This document shows positions 1-8,425 of a stretch of DNA of 64,000 nucleotides, one piece after another. The translations under genes and the position numbers were made by a program. Source of the stretch: Leucobacter coleopterorum (GTDB taxonomy: Bacteria > Actinomycetota > Actinomycetes > Actinomycetales > Microbacteriaceae); NCBI RefSeq assembly GCF_011382985.1, contig NZ_CP049933.1, positions 868,001 to 932,000 of the forward strand, written 5' to 3'. Under the pieces are notes generated by a model that worked only from the letters and a program-made list of their open reading frames with translations, was not told the DNA's origin and did not search any database. Numbering within the stretch: the stretch's first letter is position 1; each line of letters opens with the position of its first letter.

Positions 1-311
1 GACGCAGCGAGATTACCGCTGCCGTGCGCAGCGTCATTGCTGAGCATCAGCAAGCTGGCGGGTCGATCGACACACTCGCTGAGCGACTCACACCCGAGAC
101 AATCGGTGAGCACCTCTGGACGCGTGGGCAGGCTGATCCCGACCTCATGATTCGGACCTCTGGAGAGCAGCGCCTCTCAGACTTCATGATCTGGCAGTCT
201 GCTCACTCAGAGTTCTATTTTGTTGAGGCGCTGTATCCCGACCTGCGTGAGGTCGATTTTTTGCGTGCGCTGCGTGACTACTCCACACGACAGCGCAGAT
301 TGGGGAGCTAA
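1..311 (+). CDS. uppS: Isoprenyl (undecaprenyl) diphosphate synthase, C-terminal part
   Basis: This is the 3' end of a cis-prenyltransferase, which extends an allylic diphosphate with isopentenyl diphosphate to make the cell-wall lipid carrier. The gene enters from the left edge, with codons in frame from base 3. The family signature DPDLMIRTSGEQRLSDF is present, followed by WQSAHSEFYF and a closing RRLG, all typical of the C-terminal third (substrate-binding Arg residues and the conserved Glu). About 100 residues are visible out of the usual 240-290. The stop at 309-311 lies four bases before the next start codon, so the two genes are probably cotranscribed. Confidence 0.93.
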   Translation, partial: RSEITAAVRSVIAEHQQAGGSIDTLAERLTPETIGEHLWTRGQADPDLMIRTSGEQRLSDFMIWQSAHSEFYFVEALYPDLREVDFLRALRDYSTRQRRLGS

Positions 312-315
312 CGTG

Positions 316-1127
316 ATGCGGCGAGACAGTAGTTTGCCAGACCTTTCGGGCCAGCGGGTGCTGGTAACAGGGGCTTCTGGCGGGGTTGGGGGTGGAATCG
401 CTCGTAGCTTTGCGGCGGCGGGAGCGCGAGTGGCAGTGCACTACCGGGGCGTGACTCCCGGTTCGGTGGACGCGGCGTTTGCCCTGGTGGAAGAACTCCG
501 TGAGCACGGCACTGACGCCGTGGCGGTACGGGGAGATCTGAGCGAGCCCGGTGCTGCGGAGGTTCTCGTGGGCGAAGCTTCCCGAGCGTTTGGTGGCCTC
601 GACGGGCTCGTCAACAACGCCGGGATCCAGCCGCTTACAATGCTTGCCGACACGAGTCGCGCTGAGTGGGACGAGGTGCTCGGCACCAACCTCGGGGCGG
701 TGTTCGAACTGTCCCGGGCCGCCGCTAGAGTGATGGGTGAGGATCGCGACGCCGATCCTGAAGTAACTTGTGACCGCTGGATCACGCACATTGCCTCGAT
801 CGAAGCGAGCCGGCCGGCCGTTGCGCATGCACACTACTCGGCTGCCAAAGCTGGCCTGGTGATGCACGCACGAGCTGCAGCGCTTGAGCTTGGCCCCGAA
901 AGGATCCGGGTGAATACGGTGTCACCAGGGCTCGTTGAACGACCCGGGCTGGAGCAGGCGTGGCCCGAGGGGGTTGCAAGTTGGCGTGAGAAAGCACCGC
1001 TCGGACGCCTCGCCACCCCGCCGACATTGGGAATGCGTGTGTGCTGCTGGCGTCGCCCGCGGCGTCGTTTGTTACGGGGCAGGATCTCGCCGTTGATGGC
1101 GGCATGCTGGCCACCCCCGGTTGGTAA
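316..1127 (+). CDS. SDR-family oxidoreductase (frameshifted in assembly)
   Basis: A short-chain dehydrogenase/reductase of about 270 residues that should use NAD(P)H. The Rossmann motif TGASGGVGGGIA is at the N-terminus, NNAG near residue 100, and the catalytic Ser (HIASIEAS) and YSAAKAG further on. The frame breaks at the CCCC run 1016-1019. Adding one C gives a normal SDR C-terminus (ASFVTGQDLAVDGGMLATPGW) ending at 1127. I chose ATG 316 because GGGGAG at 302-307 lies eight bases upstream; GTG 313 is possible. It sits directly after uppS and before a deaminase-like amidohydrolase. The substrate is unknown. Confidence 0.85.
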
Positions 1128-1150
1128 AGCAGAGGAAAGAGGAGAAGTCG

Positions 1151-2476
1151 ATGACCGAGACGATTCTGAGGGCCGACGCGATGCTGACGCCCACCGGTGT
1201 GGTGGTTGGTGCCGAGCTGGCATTCGACGCGACCGGCCGGATCACCTATGCCGGATCCGCGCGGCCCGATTCCGCGATCCCTGCCGACGCGATGGTGCAA
1301 GATCTGGTGGGCCAGGTCTTGATGCCGGGCCTTGTGAACGGGCACACTCATTCGGCCATGACCCTGTTGCGCGGCGTGTCTGATGACGAGGGATTTATGC
1401 CCTGGCTTGCGGCGGTGCAAGCGCACGAGCAGCACCTCACTCATGAAGATGTTGCACTTGGACTGCAACTAGCCATGGTCGAAATGATCGAAACCGGCAC
1501 GACCGCCTTCGCTGACATGTACCACTGGGATGCTGAACTGATCGAGCTCGTGCGCTCGGCGGGCATGCGCGTCATGGCGGCTCCGGCCACGTTTGCGCCT
1601 GAAATTGTTGGATTTCCGAGTGTCTCCTCAAACAATGGCGACGATGCCGTCGCCGCGACCGAAGCGCTTGCTGAGCAATACGCCGGCGATCCGCAAATTA
1701 GGATCGCTTACGGCCCGCACGCGCCGTACACCAGCCCGCCCGAGTTTCTGAGCGATATTGCGCGCAGGGCGGTCGAACGCGGGATCCCGATCCACACCCA
1801 CATCTCGGAGTCCACGGCGGAGGTCGAGCAGATTCTTGAGCAGTACGGCGCGACACCGGGGGACCACCTCGACTCCGTTGGGCTTTTTGAGGCTGATGTG
1901 CTTGCAGCGCACTGCGTGCACCTGACCGACAGCGAGATCGCGCTGTTTGCTCGGGAGGGTGTGGCCGTCAGCCATAACCCTGTTTCAAATCTGAAGCTTG
2001 GCAACGGTATCGCCCGTCTGCCCGAGATGGTTGATGCCGGGGTGCGGTTGGCCCTCGGCACTGACTCCGTTGCAAGTAACAACAGCCTCGACCTGTTCGA
2101 GGAGATCAAAACGGGCACGATCCTACAACGCGGCGTTCGGCAGGATGCCGCGATTGTGCGATCAGCTGAGGTTGTGCACATTGCGACTCGCGGTGGGGCT
2201 GATGCTCTGGGGTTTTCTGAGACAGGTGCGCTCGAGATGGGCATGCTCGCCGATGTCATTGCGCTCGATGTGACGGGCTCGTCTGCGACTCCCTTCGACC
2301 CCGCGGCACTTGTCTCACACATCGGCTTTGCCGCAACAGGTGCCGACGTGCGAGAGGTGTTTATCGGTGGCCGCCATGTTTACACCGACGGCGCACATCT
2401 CACTCTTGACGCGGCTGCAATTCGGCGCCGTGCGGCCGTTGCCGGGCAGCGAATTCGTGCTGCAGCCGGCGCTTGA
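1151..2476 (+). CDS. Amidohydrolase of the SAH/MTA deaminase (TRZ/ATZ) type
   Basis: A metal-dependent hydrolase of 441 residues in the TRZ/ATZ/SsnA branch, whose members deaminate S-adenosylhomocysteine, methylthioadenosine or guanine-like rings. Visible motifs are NGHTHSAMTLLRG (metal HxH), HTHISES, AHCVHL and GTDSVASNN, with the final metal Asp. The start at ATG 1151 follows GAGGAGA. It is followed 44 bases on by a nucleoside phosphorylase, and LuxS lies beyond that, so a role in adenosyl or purine nucleoside salvage is plausible. That is inference from context, and the exact substrate cannot be read from the sequence. Confidence 0.8.
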   Translation: MTETILRADAMLTPTGVVVGAELAFDATGRITYAGSARPDSAIPADAMVQDLVGQVLMPGLVNGHTHSAMTLLRGVSDDEGFMPWLAAVQAHEQHLTHEDVALGLQLAMVEMIETGTTAFADMYHWDAELIELVRSAGMRVMAAPATFAPEIVGFPSVSSNNGDDAVAATEALAEQYAGDPQIRIAYGPHAPYTSPPEFLSDIARRAVERGIPIHTHISESTAEVEQILEQYGATPGDHLDSVGLFEADVLAAHCVHLTDSEIALFAREGVAVSHNPVSNLKLGNGIARLPEMVDAGVRLALGTDSVASNNSLDLFEEIKTGTILQRGVRQDAAIVRSAEVVHIATRGGADALGFSETGALEMGMLADVIALDVTGSSATPFDPAALVSHIGFAATGADVREVFIGGRHVYTDGAHLTLDAAAIRRRAAVAGQRIRAAAGA

Positions 2477-2520
2477 GCCGTCGTCTCACCAAACCCTCAT
2501 CACCGAAAGGTTCAAATTAA

Positions 2521-3275
2521 TGTCACCCGTTAGGCTTCCCTCCGACGCTGAACTCCCTCTGCTGCGTGCCCGTGTCGCAGACCTTGCAGACCGCGCGCTG
2601 GTAGTTGGTGATCCTGGCCGTGCGGCTCGTGTTGCTGAACGCCTCGACGACGTTCGTCAGCTCACCGCGAATCGTGAGTACCACGTGTATGCAGGTACCT
2701 ACCGTGGCGTGCCCGTGACGGTAGCGTCACACGGCGTTGGAGCTGCGGGCGCGGCAGTCTGCTTCGAAGAACTTGCTCGCGGTGGCGTGACTCGGATTGT
2801 TCGTTCAGGTACCGCCGGTGGCATTCAGCCCGAGGTTGTTGACGGGGCGATTGTTGTGGCGACCGGTGCTGTGCGTGCCGATGGTGTGAGCCACCAGCTT
2901 GTGCCGACCGAGTTCCCCGCGATTGCAACGCCTGAACTGACAATTGCGCTGCGAAGTGCGGCTGCGACGACGGGGCTGTCGGTGCACAGCGGTATCGTGC
3001 TGACGGGCGACATGTTCTACCCGAGTGACGTGATCACCGGCATCGACCACCGCATGTGGCAGCGCGCAGGTGTTGTCGCGGTTGAGATGGAGGCGGCTGC
3101 GCTGTTTGTGATCGCCTCACTGCACGGGATCGAGTCGGGTGCAGTATTCGCGATCGACGGTAACCCACTTGCCGAAAAGGACGACTCGATGGGTGGCTAC
3201 GATCCCTACCGCGAAATCGTGACGCAGGCGGTCGACGGTGCGCTCACCGCGGCGCTTGACGTGCTGGTTTCTTAA
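2521..3275 (+). CDS. Nucleoside phosphorylase (uridine/purine phosphorylase fold)
   Basis: A PNP/UDP-family phosphorylase of 251 residues that splits a nucleoside with phosphate into a free base and ribose 1-phosphate. The phosphate-binding GDPGRAARV is at the N-terminus, VASHGVGAAGA follows, and RSGTAGGI is the second phosphate loop. MEMEAAALF (here VEMEAAALF) is the ribose-binding Glu motif. FYPSD resembles uridine phosphorylases, so the base could be uracil. The start ATG 2521 has GAAAGG upstream. The gene probably shares a transcript with the amidohydrolase before it. It converges on luxS, with only four bases between the stops. Confidence 0.83.
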
Positions 3276-3279
3276 CGGT

Positions 3280-3771
3280 CTACGCGATCCGCGAGCGGTC
3301 GAACGCGTCTAGGCTGATGCCTTGCTCCAGTACCTGTTTCGACCACTCCTTCGCGGAGTGCAAGCTGTGATCTCGGTAATTGCCGCAGCTGAAGACGTCT
3401 GTGCCGGGCACGTTGTCCCATGTGACGCGCTCCACAAGATCCTCAAGGGAGTTCTTGATCGCCGTGGCGACCTGCTCGGGAGTCGGCTCGCCCCAGGCAA
3501 TCAGGTGGAAGCCGGTGCGGCAGCCAAACGGGGAGATATCGATGAGGCCGTCGAAGCGGGTGCGCAGAAGCGCAGCAATCGTGTGCTCGATCGTGTGCAG
3601 ACCGGCGGTCGGTATTTCTCCCGCGTTCGGTTGCACGAGGCGAATGTCGTAGTTTGAGATCGCATCACCCTTGGGTCCGTGCTCAACTCCGATCAGGCGA
3701 ACATACGGGGCCAACACTTTGGTGTGGTCGAGGGAGAAACTCTCCACCTCTGCCAGTTCAACATCGCTCAT
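3280..3771 (-). CDS. luxS: S-ribosylhomocysteine lyase LuxS
   Basis: LuxS cleaves S-ribosylhomocysteine to homocysteine and 4,5-dihydroxy-2,3-pentanedione, the precursor of autoinducer-2. At 163 residues it has normal length. The metal site is intact: HTIEH gives His59 and His63, and SCGNYRDHS gives Cys129. Cys84 in PFGCRTGF and Glu62 are the catalytic pair. A longer reading frame extends upstream, but ATG 3771 is the family start and has a TACACT -10 box six bases before it, implying a leaderless mRNA. An MTA/SAH nucleosidase gene lies 0.9 kb away, so the two-step Pfs-LuxS route of SAH disposal is complete in this window. Confidence 0.96.
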   Translation of the reverse strand: MSDVELAEVESFSLDHTKVLAPYVRLIGVEHGPKGDAISNYDIRLVQPNAGEIPTAGLHTIEHTIAALLRTRFDGLIDISPFGCRTGFHLIAWGEPTPEQVATAIKNSLEDLVERVTWDNVPGTDVFSCGNYRDHSLHSAKEWSKQVLEQGISLDAFDRSRIA

Positions 3772-3777
3772 GCGCCA

Positions 3778-3783
3778 AGTGTA
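3778..3783 (-). promoter_or_regulatory. -10 box of luxS, leaderless type
   Basis: TACACT on the minus strand ends six bases before ATG 3771. That spacing puts the transcription start at or next to the start codon. No Shine-Dalgarno sequence is present. Confidence 0.5.
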
Positions 3784-3820
3784 GCGAGCGGGTTTTCGCG
3801 CGGCGAAGCCCGACGTCATA

Positions 3821-3883
3821 AATCCGGTGTAGCCATATTGTGAGTTGAGCAGAGTTCAACTCACAATATGGCTACACCGGATT
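3821..3883. repeat. Perfect 28-bp inverted repeat (long hairpin) upstream of luxS
   Basis: Arms 3821-3848 and 3856-3883 are exact reverse complements, separated by the seven-base loop GCAGAGT. The element lies between the stop of the small gene at 3918 and the luxS promoter. Neither side has a T-run, so it is not a classical intrinsic terminator, though it could stop transcription entering luxS from 3918-4271. It could also be an operator, a mobile palindrome or an RNA structure. Confidence 0.9.
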
Positions 3884-3917
3884 GAGGATCGCGGGCGGGA
3901 CGGCGGGCACTTAGCTG

Positions 3918-4271
3918 CTATGCCGCCTTAGCCAGTTCCCTGCGGGTTAGCGCAATGCGGGTGGCGGGGCCTGTTGGGTCCTCGGCCACCTGAACTTCCC
4001 AGCCAGCACGGCTGAGTCGCTTCAGGTCGAGAGTAGCATCGCTGACGCGGTCAGTCTCGATAAGGTAAAGAGTGCGCCCGCCCGCGCGGTAGACCGAGCG
4101 GTGCTGTGCCCATGCGGGAACCCGCATCCCCTCTGCGCCACCGAGGGCGTGGTAAGGGGTGCGTGCAGAGTTGGTCGCCGTATCCTCCGTGAATGAGGGC
4201 ACTGCGTTGGTATGGGATCGCACGGCAGTTTTGCGGCCTGTTGCGCGGCGTGTGGTGCTGTAGTTTTTCAT
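3918..4271 (-). CDS. Hypothetical protein, 117 aa
   Basis: An unrecognised small protein. The N-terminal 45 residues are basic and rich in Arg, Thr and Ser (MKNYSTTRRATGRKTAVRS). The rest looks like a compact domain (YRAGGRTLYLIETDRVSDA, then WEVQVAEDPTGPATRIALTR). The start ATG 4271 has AGGAAGGA at good spacing, which supports it as a real gene. I see no signal peptide, membrane segment or known motif. It reads toward luxS, with the long hairpin in between. Confidence 0.6.
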   Translation of the reverse strand: MKNYSTTRRATGRKTAVRSHTNAVPSFTEDTATNSARTPYHALGGAEGMRVPAWAQHRSVYRAGGRTLYLIETDRVSDATLDLKRLSRAGWEVQVAEDPTGPATRIALTRRELAKAA

Positions 4272-4650
4272 AATGGTCCTTCCTGGTGCACAAGGTGCAC
4301 GTGGCGGCTCGCGCCTTTCTGCGCAGCGAGCTGCCGATTGCCCAATCTGTGGGCGTCGTAATGCTGTGCGCTGGGGCGCACTCTGAACTGCTAGCCAGGC
4401 GACTAATGAATCTGGGATCAAACGTCAAGCCCTGCAAGCTGAGCGGTGCTGAACTCTCGCGGAGTTGGAGTAATTCTGCAGGGCCCTACCCGTCTCACCC
4501 GTCTCTGGATAAAAGTCGGGGGCGAGGCTTCCTGCGAAAAACACGCGGTTCAAAAGCGTACTCAGCTTATCAGTGTACGGCAGATTCCTGTTCAGCGCTA
4601 GGCTTGAATCGAAATTTTCTTGTAAGGTACGTTCGCATCCGGGAGTTTTT
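4272..4650. other. Gene-free interval before the nucleosidase gene
   Basis: About 380 bases between two divergent genes. Open frames here look like shadows. It holds the ribosome-binding site of the gene at 4271 and, next to 4651, GGGAG five bases before the start codon. CTAGGCTTGAA at about 4600 and TAAGGT at about 4623-4628 could be -10 boxes, but neither is clear. Confidence 0.4.
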
Positions 4651-5232
4651 ATGCCGAATAGTTCAACCCTCCTGGTGTTTGCGCACCGCGATGAAGCGAC
4701 AGCGTTCGCCGATGTGCCTCATCTCGTGACGGGGGTTGGCAAGATCAACGCGGCCGTTTCGCTGGCGGAGGCGCTCGCGGCTCGGGATCCGAAGCTCGAA
4801 ACTGCGAGCGGTGTTGAACGTGTTGTTGTGCTCGGCACCGCAGGCGTAGTGGGTGAGGGGCAACACCGCCTCGATCTCAACACGGTGTACCAGGTCACGG
4901 GAGCCGTGCAGCACGACTTTTCGCTCCCATCACCGGAGCTGCGACTGGCGGGCCCGGTGATCCTGCCGGAGCACACCACCACCATTGCGACCGGTGATGT
5001 GTTTGTAAAGGATGACGCCCAGCGCGCCCACATTCACGAGTTGGGGGCAGCACTCGTAGATATGGAGACCTACGCGTTTGCGAGTGTGTGCGAGCGTTTC
5101 GGCGTGCCGCTTCAGGTGTTTAAGATTCCCTCTGACTTCGCGGACTCGTCGACAACGGACGAAGAATGGGACACCATCGTCTTTCGTAAGAGTGAACAGC
5201 TGCGAGCATTCTGGGGCGATCACCTCAGTTGA
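4651..5232 (+). CDS. mtnN: MTA/SAH nucleosidase-like protein
   Basis: A nucleosidase of the PNP fold, expected to hydrolyse S-adenosylhomocysteine and methylthioadenosine to adenine and the ribosyl product. It has TGVGKINAA near residue 25, VLGTAGVVG near 70, VDMETYAFASVCERFGVP (the MEx ribose-binding Glu) and KIPSDFADSS with the catalytic Asp. At 193 residues it is shorter than the roughly 230 of E. coli Pfs, mostly at the N-terminus, as in many actinobacterial nucleosidases. GGGAG is placed well for ATG 4651. Its product would feed LuxS, encoded 0.9 kb upstream. Substrate choice is inferred from this pairing. Confidence 0.82.
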   Translation: MPNSSTLLVFAHRDEATAFADVPHLVTGVGKINAAVSLAEALAARDPKLETASGVERVVVLGTAGVVGEGQHRLDLNTVYQVTGAVQHDFSLPSPELRLAGPVILPEHTTTIATGDVFVKDDAQRAHIHELGAALVDMETYAFASVCERFGVPLQVFKIPSDFADSSTTDEEWDTIVFRKSEQLRAFWGDHLS

Positions 5233-5292
5233 AACTGGGGCGGGCTCGGTGCCGTTAGTGTTCAATGGGCGCGCGTAGTGCAGGATACTTGT

Positions 5293-6087
5293 ATGGCACA
5301 CGTTATCTCACTCACTCGATACCCAGTCAAGGGGTTCACTGCGGAACCCCTTGAAGCACTCACTGTGCAACCCGACGGCCGCATCGAAGGGGATCGTGTG
5401 CTCGCGTTTCGATTTGCCCGCGCGGCTGAGCCTGAAGAGCGGGAAGGGCTAGAGCATTGGCCCAAAGCAAAGGGCCTCGCACTACAGGACTTTCCTGCGC
5501 TGGCTGCCCTGCGATTGAGCTATGACCATGCCGCGCGGCGGGTACGGATTACGCACGATGGCGCGGAGCTGATCGAGGCGGGGCTCGATGAAGCTGGCCG
5601 CGTGCAGATGGCCGAGGCGGTCACCGACTACGTGCTGTCGACACCTGAAGGGGCCCGCCTGCGGGGGCCGGGGCGATTGCCGCTCGTGATGGTCGGTGAC
5701 GGTACTACTTCTCGGTTTCAGGATCGGGCACGCGGTTTCGTGTCCGTGCACGGTCAAGCGAGCGTAGATGCCCTCGCGGCAGAATTTGGCTCAGCGGTCG
5801 ATGGCCGCAGGTTTCGCTCCAATGTGGTTATCGACGGATTTCCTGCCTGGCAAGAACTCGAATGGACAGGGGAGGTTCGCATCGGCGAGGTAGCTTTCTC
5901 TGCGGAAGGACCAATTGTGCGTTGCTTAGCTACTCACGCGAACCCCGATACCGGAGACCGTGACGCACCGGTGCTGACAACGCTTACGCGAGGGATTGGC
6001 CAGAAGCAGCCGACGCTCGGGCGACTTTTGTTGCCGAGTGATCGAGGCGGTGTCATTCGCGTCGGTGATGAAGTGAGGGTTGGCTGA
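5293..6087 (+). CDS. MOSC domain-containing protein
   Basis: A 264-residue protein with the MOSC N-terminal barrel (LTRYPVKGFTAEPLEAL) and a MOSC core. The conserved Cys lies in GPIVRCLATHANPDTG, and the protein ends with GGVIRVGDEV. MOSC proteins carry sulfur on that Cys or bind molybdenum cofactor in N-hydroxylated compound reduction (YcbX/mARC type). The single-domain layout matches YcbX without its ferredoxin domain. ATG 5293 is taken as the start by similarity. A GTG at 5278 is in frame but adds nothing recognisable. Confidence 0.85.
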   Translation: MAHVISLTRYPVKGFTAEPLEALTVQPDGRIEGDRVLAFRFARAAEPEEREGLEHWPKAKGLALQDFPALAALRLSYDHAARRVRITHDGAELIEAGLDEAGRVQMAEAVTDYVLSTPEGARLRGPGRLPLVMVGDGTTSRFQDRARGFVSVHGQASVDALAAEFGSAVDGRRFRSNVVIDGFPAWQELEWTGEVRIGEVAFSAEGPIVRCLATHANPDTGDRDAPVLTTLTRGIGQKQPTLGRLLLPSDRGGVIRVGDEVRVG

Positions 6088-6212
6088 ACACTCACACGAG
6101 AAGGGGCATACAACCTTTTGAGAACGAGTTAGATTTCAGTTTTCTCCGCGTCTACTTCGCTCAGAGGGAGAGAAAACACGTATTCGGAGTTCCGAAGCAC
6201 TGGTCAAATAGG

Positions 6213-6476
6213 ATGAGTAACGTAGGCGTTGCGCTGGGTGCTGTAGTGGTCACTGCAGCCGGGACGATTGCGCCAGCGGTGATCGCCCAAGCGGTTGAGC
6301 TGGAGGCGATCGATGCCTTCTCAATAGTCTTTACTAACTCGATTGATCCAAATACACCGCTGCTGGTTGCTGAGAACTCAACGGTCGCCTTCAACTGGAG
6401 TCTTGAGGGAATGCACGCGGTGCCGGGAGACTCGATTCCCGAGAAAATCTGGATCGTCAAGCTACCGAGTGCGTAG
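6213..6476 (+). CDS. Small hypothetical protein with hydrophobic N-terminus
   Basis: An 87-residue reading frame in an otherwise gene-free interval (6088-6681). The first 28 residues are Ala/Val-rich with AVIAQA, like a signal peptide and cleavage site, followed by a polar part with NSIDPNTPLL and FNWSLEG. The ribosome-binding site is weak. It may be a small secreted protein, the remnant of a larger one, or a chance frame. The minus-strand frame over the same bases looks like a shadow. I see nothing else in the interval. Confidence 0.3.
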   Translation: MSNVGVALGAVVVTAAGTIAPAVIAQAVELEAIDAFSIVFTNSIDPNTPLLVAENSTVAFNWSLEGMHAVPGDSIPEKIWIVKLPSA

Positions 6477-6669
6477 CGGGGCGGTTTGCTTCCGGTTCTA
6501 ACCGGAGTTCTAGACACCGCGACGACTCCCCGGTTACGGCGAGTTGGCCCCAATTCTCTGTGCGAGCTTTGGTTTGTGCTGAGGGACGGGGCCTCTTCAT
6601 TTATGGTCTGACACGTTGCTATCAAGATTGCCAGGCGCCTACCAAAAGCAAAATGTCGGGGGCCGCCAG

Positions 6670-6675
6670 TAGCCT
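6670..6675 (+). promoter_or_regulatory. -10 box, leaderless type, for the polymerase gene
   Basis: TAGCCT ends six bases before ATG 6682, putting the transcript start at the start codon. Confidence 0.45.
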
Positions 6676-6681
6676 AAAGGC

Positions 6682-8420
6682 ATGACCGATTCCGAGCCTG
6701 CCGCTGTGCGCTGGTGCGTGCTTGGACGGTGTGCCGATGGTCGAGTCGCTGTCGTTGAAGTGAGAACAGACGGCTCACGTGGCGAGACTCATTCGGTCGA
6801 CCAGGCCGAGCTATCAGCGTTTGTTAGCGGGCGAGAAGAGTCTTCCGCGCCGCGTTGGGTGTGGAGTGATACTCCCACTTGGTATCCGGCGTTGCTCGCG
6901 GCAGGGGTGAGGATCGCGCGGTGTACGGATCTGCGGCTGTCACACGCGATTCTGCGTAATGCCGCCGCGGTGCAGCACGCGAACGAACTGCGCGCGGCAA
7001 ACGAGTGGAATGTTGCTTCGGCTGTGCCCGATCCTGAACCGAATGGACCCGCGCTGTTCGAACTTGAACGAAACACGACGCTCTCGGTGCCTCACGGTGC
7101 TGAAGATGCGTTGGCTGAGTTTGCGCGACAACGCGAGGCGCTGGCGTCCGCTATCGAACCAGCGCGGCTTGGATTGCTGCTCGCGGCCGAGTCTGCGGGC
7201 GCACTGGCCGCGGTCGAAATGAGTGCTGCCGGAGTGCCGTGGGATGTGGCTGAGCACGATCGGCTGCTGCGGGAAGTGCTGGGGTCGCGACCGGCGTCCG
7301 GCACGAAACCAGAGCGCATGATTGAGGTTGCTGAAGAAGTGCGAGCGGCTCTGGGGACCCCCAGGCCAGTCTTGATTCGCCGCCGAAGCTGCTTCGTGCG
7401 CTGAAAAACGCGGGGATCGAGGTGTCATCAACTTCACAGTGGGAACTCGCCGAACACTCGCACCCCGCTCTCGAACCGCTCCTGCGATACAAGAAGCTAG
7501 CCCGCCTGTTTACGGCGAACGGATGGGCTTGGATGGACGAGTGGGTGCGCGACGGACGCTATCGTCCTGTCTATGTTCCTGGCGGGGTGGTGACTGGGCG
7601 CTGGGCCTCGAGCGGTGGAGGTGCGCTCCAGCTGCCCAGGCAATTGCGGCCGGTTCTTCGAGCGGATCCCGGTTGGCTCTTTGTGAGTGCTGATGTTGCT
7701 CAGCTCGAACCGCGTGTGCTGGCTGCGATGTCGGCAGACCGTGCGATGGCTGAAGCCGGTCGCGGCAAAGATCTCTACGCCGGTGTTGTTGCGAGTGGCG
7801 CGGTTGCTACACGGGATGAGGCAAAGATTGCCGTGCTCGGAGCCATGTACGGTGCCACGACCGGCGACAGCGGGCGGCTGGTGCCGAGACTGCGGCGCAG
7901 CTTTCCGAGGGCGATGGGTCTCGTCGACGAATCGGCCGAGACCGGGGAACACGGAGGAACCGTTTCTACCTGGTTAGGGCGCACCTCGCCACCGCCCGGG
8001 GCTGAATGGGCAGAGGTCCAGGCCACCGCAAACGGTGTCAACGCCACCTCACGAGACGAAGATCGAGCTCGACGAGTGGCCCGCGACTTCGGTCGGTTTA
8101 CACGCAATTTTGTGGTGCAGGGCACCGCGGCGGAGTGGGCTCTTGCCTGGATTGCAGATTTGCGTACGCGCTTGATGGACTTGGGCGAGGACGATGAGGT
8201 GCAACCGGCAACGGCGTCGGGACGGGTGTTCGGGCGTCGCCCCCATCTTGTGTTCTTTCTGCACGACGAAATTATCGTTCACACACCAGCCAACCTTGCT
8301 GAGAAAGTTGCTGAGGTCGTCGCTGAGACGGCGGTGACTGCCGGGCGGCGCATGTTTGGATCCGTGCCGGTAGATTTTCCGCTCGACCTGCGCATCTCTG
8401 AGCGCGCTGAGAAGGGTTGA
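6682..8420 (+). CDS. Bifunctional 3'-5' exonuclease/DNA polymerase, family A (frameshifted in assembly)
   Basis: An actinobacterial PolA-like protein of about 580 residues without the 5' nuclease domain. The N-terminal half is a degenerate exonuclease region. The polymerase half has the VTGRWASSGGGALQLPR region, motif A (SADVAQLEPRVLAAMS), the helix with AKIAVLGAMYGATTGDSGR, and motif C HDEIIVHTP. The frame breaks at the CCCCC run 7358-7362. One more C gives LGTPQASLDSPPKLLRALKN, which is continuous with the family. It is probably an accessory repair polymerase beside the replicative PolA. Its stop is five bases from that of the convergent decarboxylase gene. Confidence 0.88.
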
Positions 8421-8425
8421 GCGCG

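Noticed and set aside
184..867. A 227-codon frame on the minus strand opposite the SDR gene
   Set aside because: The plus-strand SDR has all family motifs; the opposite frame is rich in His, Arg and Ser and has no start signal.
3821..3883. Simple intrinsic terminator for the 3918-4271 gene
   Set aside because: No T-run follows the stem on either strand, and perfect 28-bp arms are longer than needed. I keep it as a repeat of unknown role.
6161..6625. A 154-codon frame on the minus strand
   Set aside because: It has no ribosome-binding site, no recognisable pattern and unusual Ser/Thr-rich composition; it looks like a shadow of base composition.
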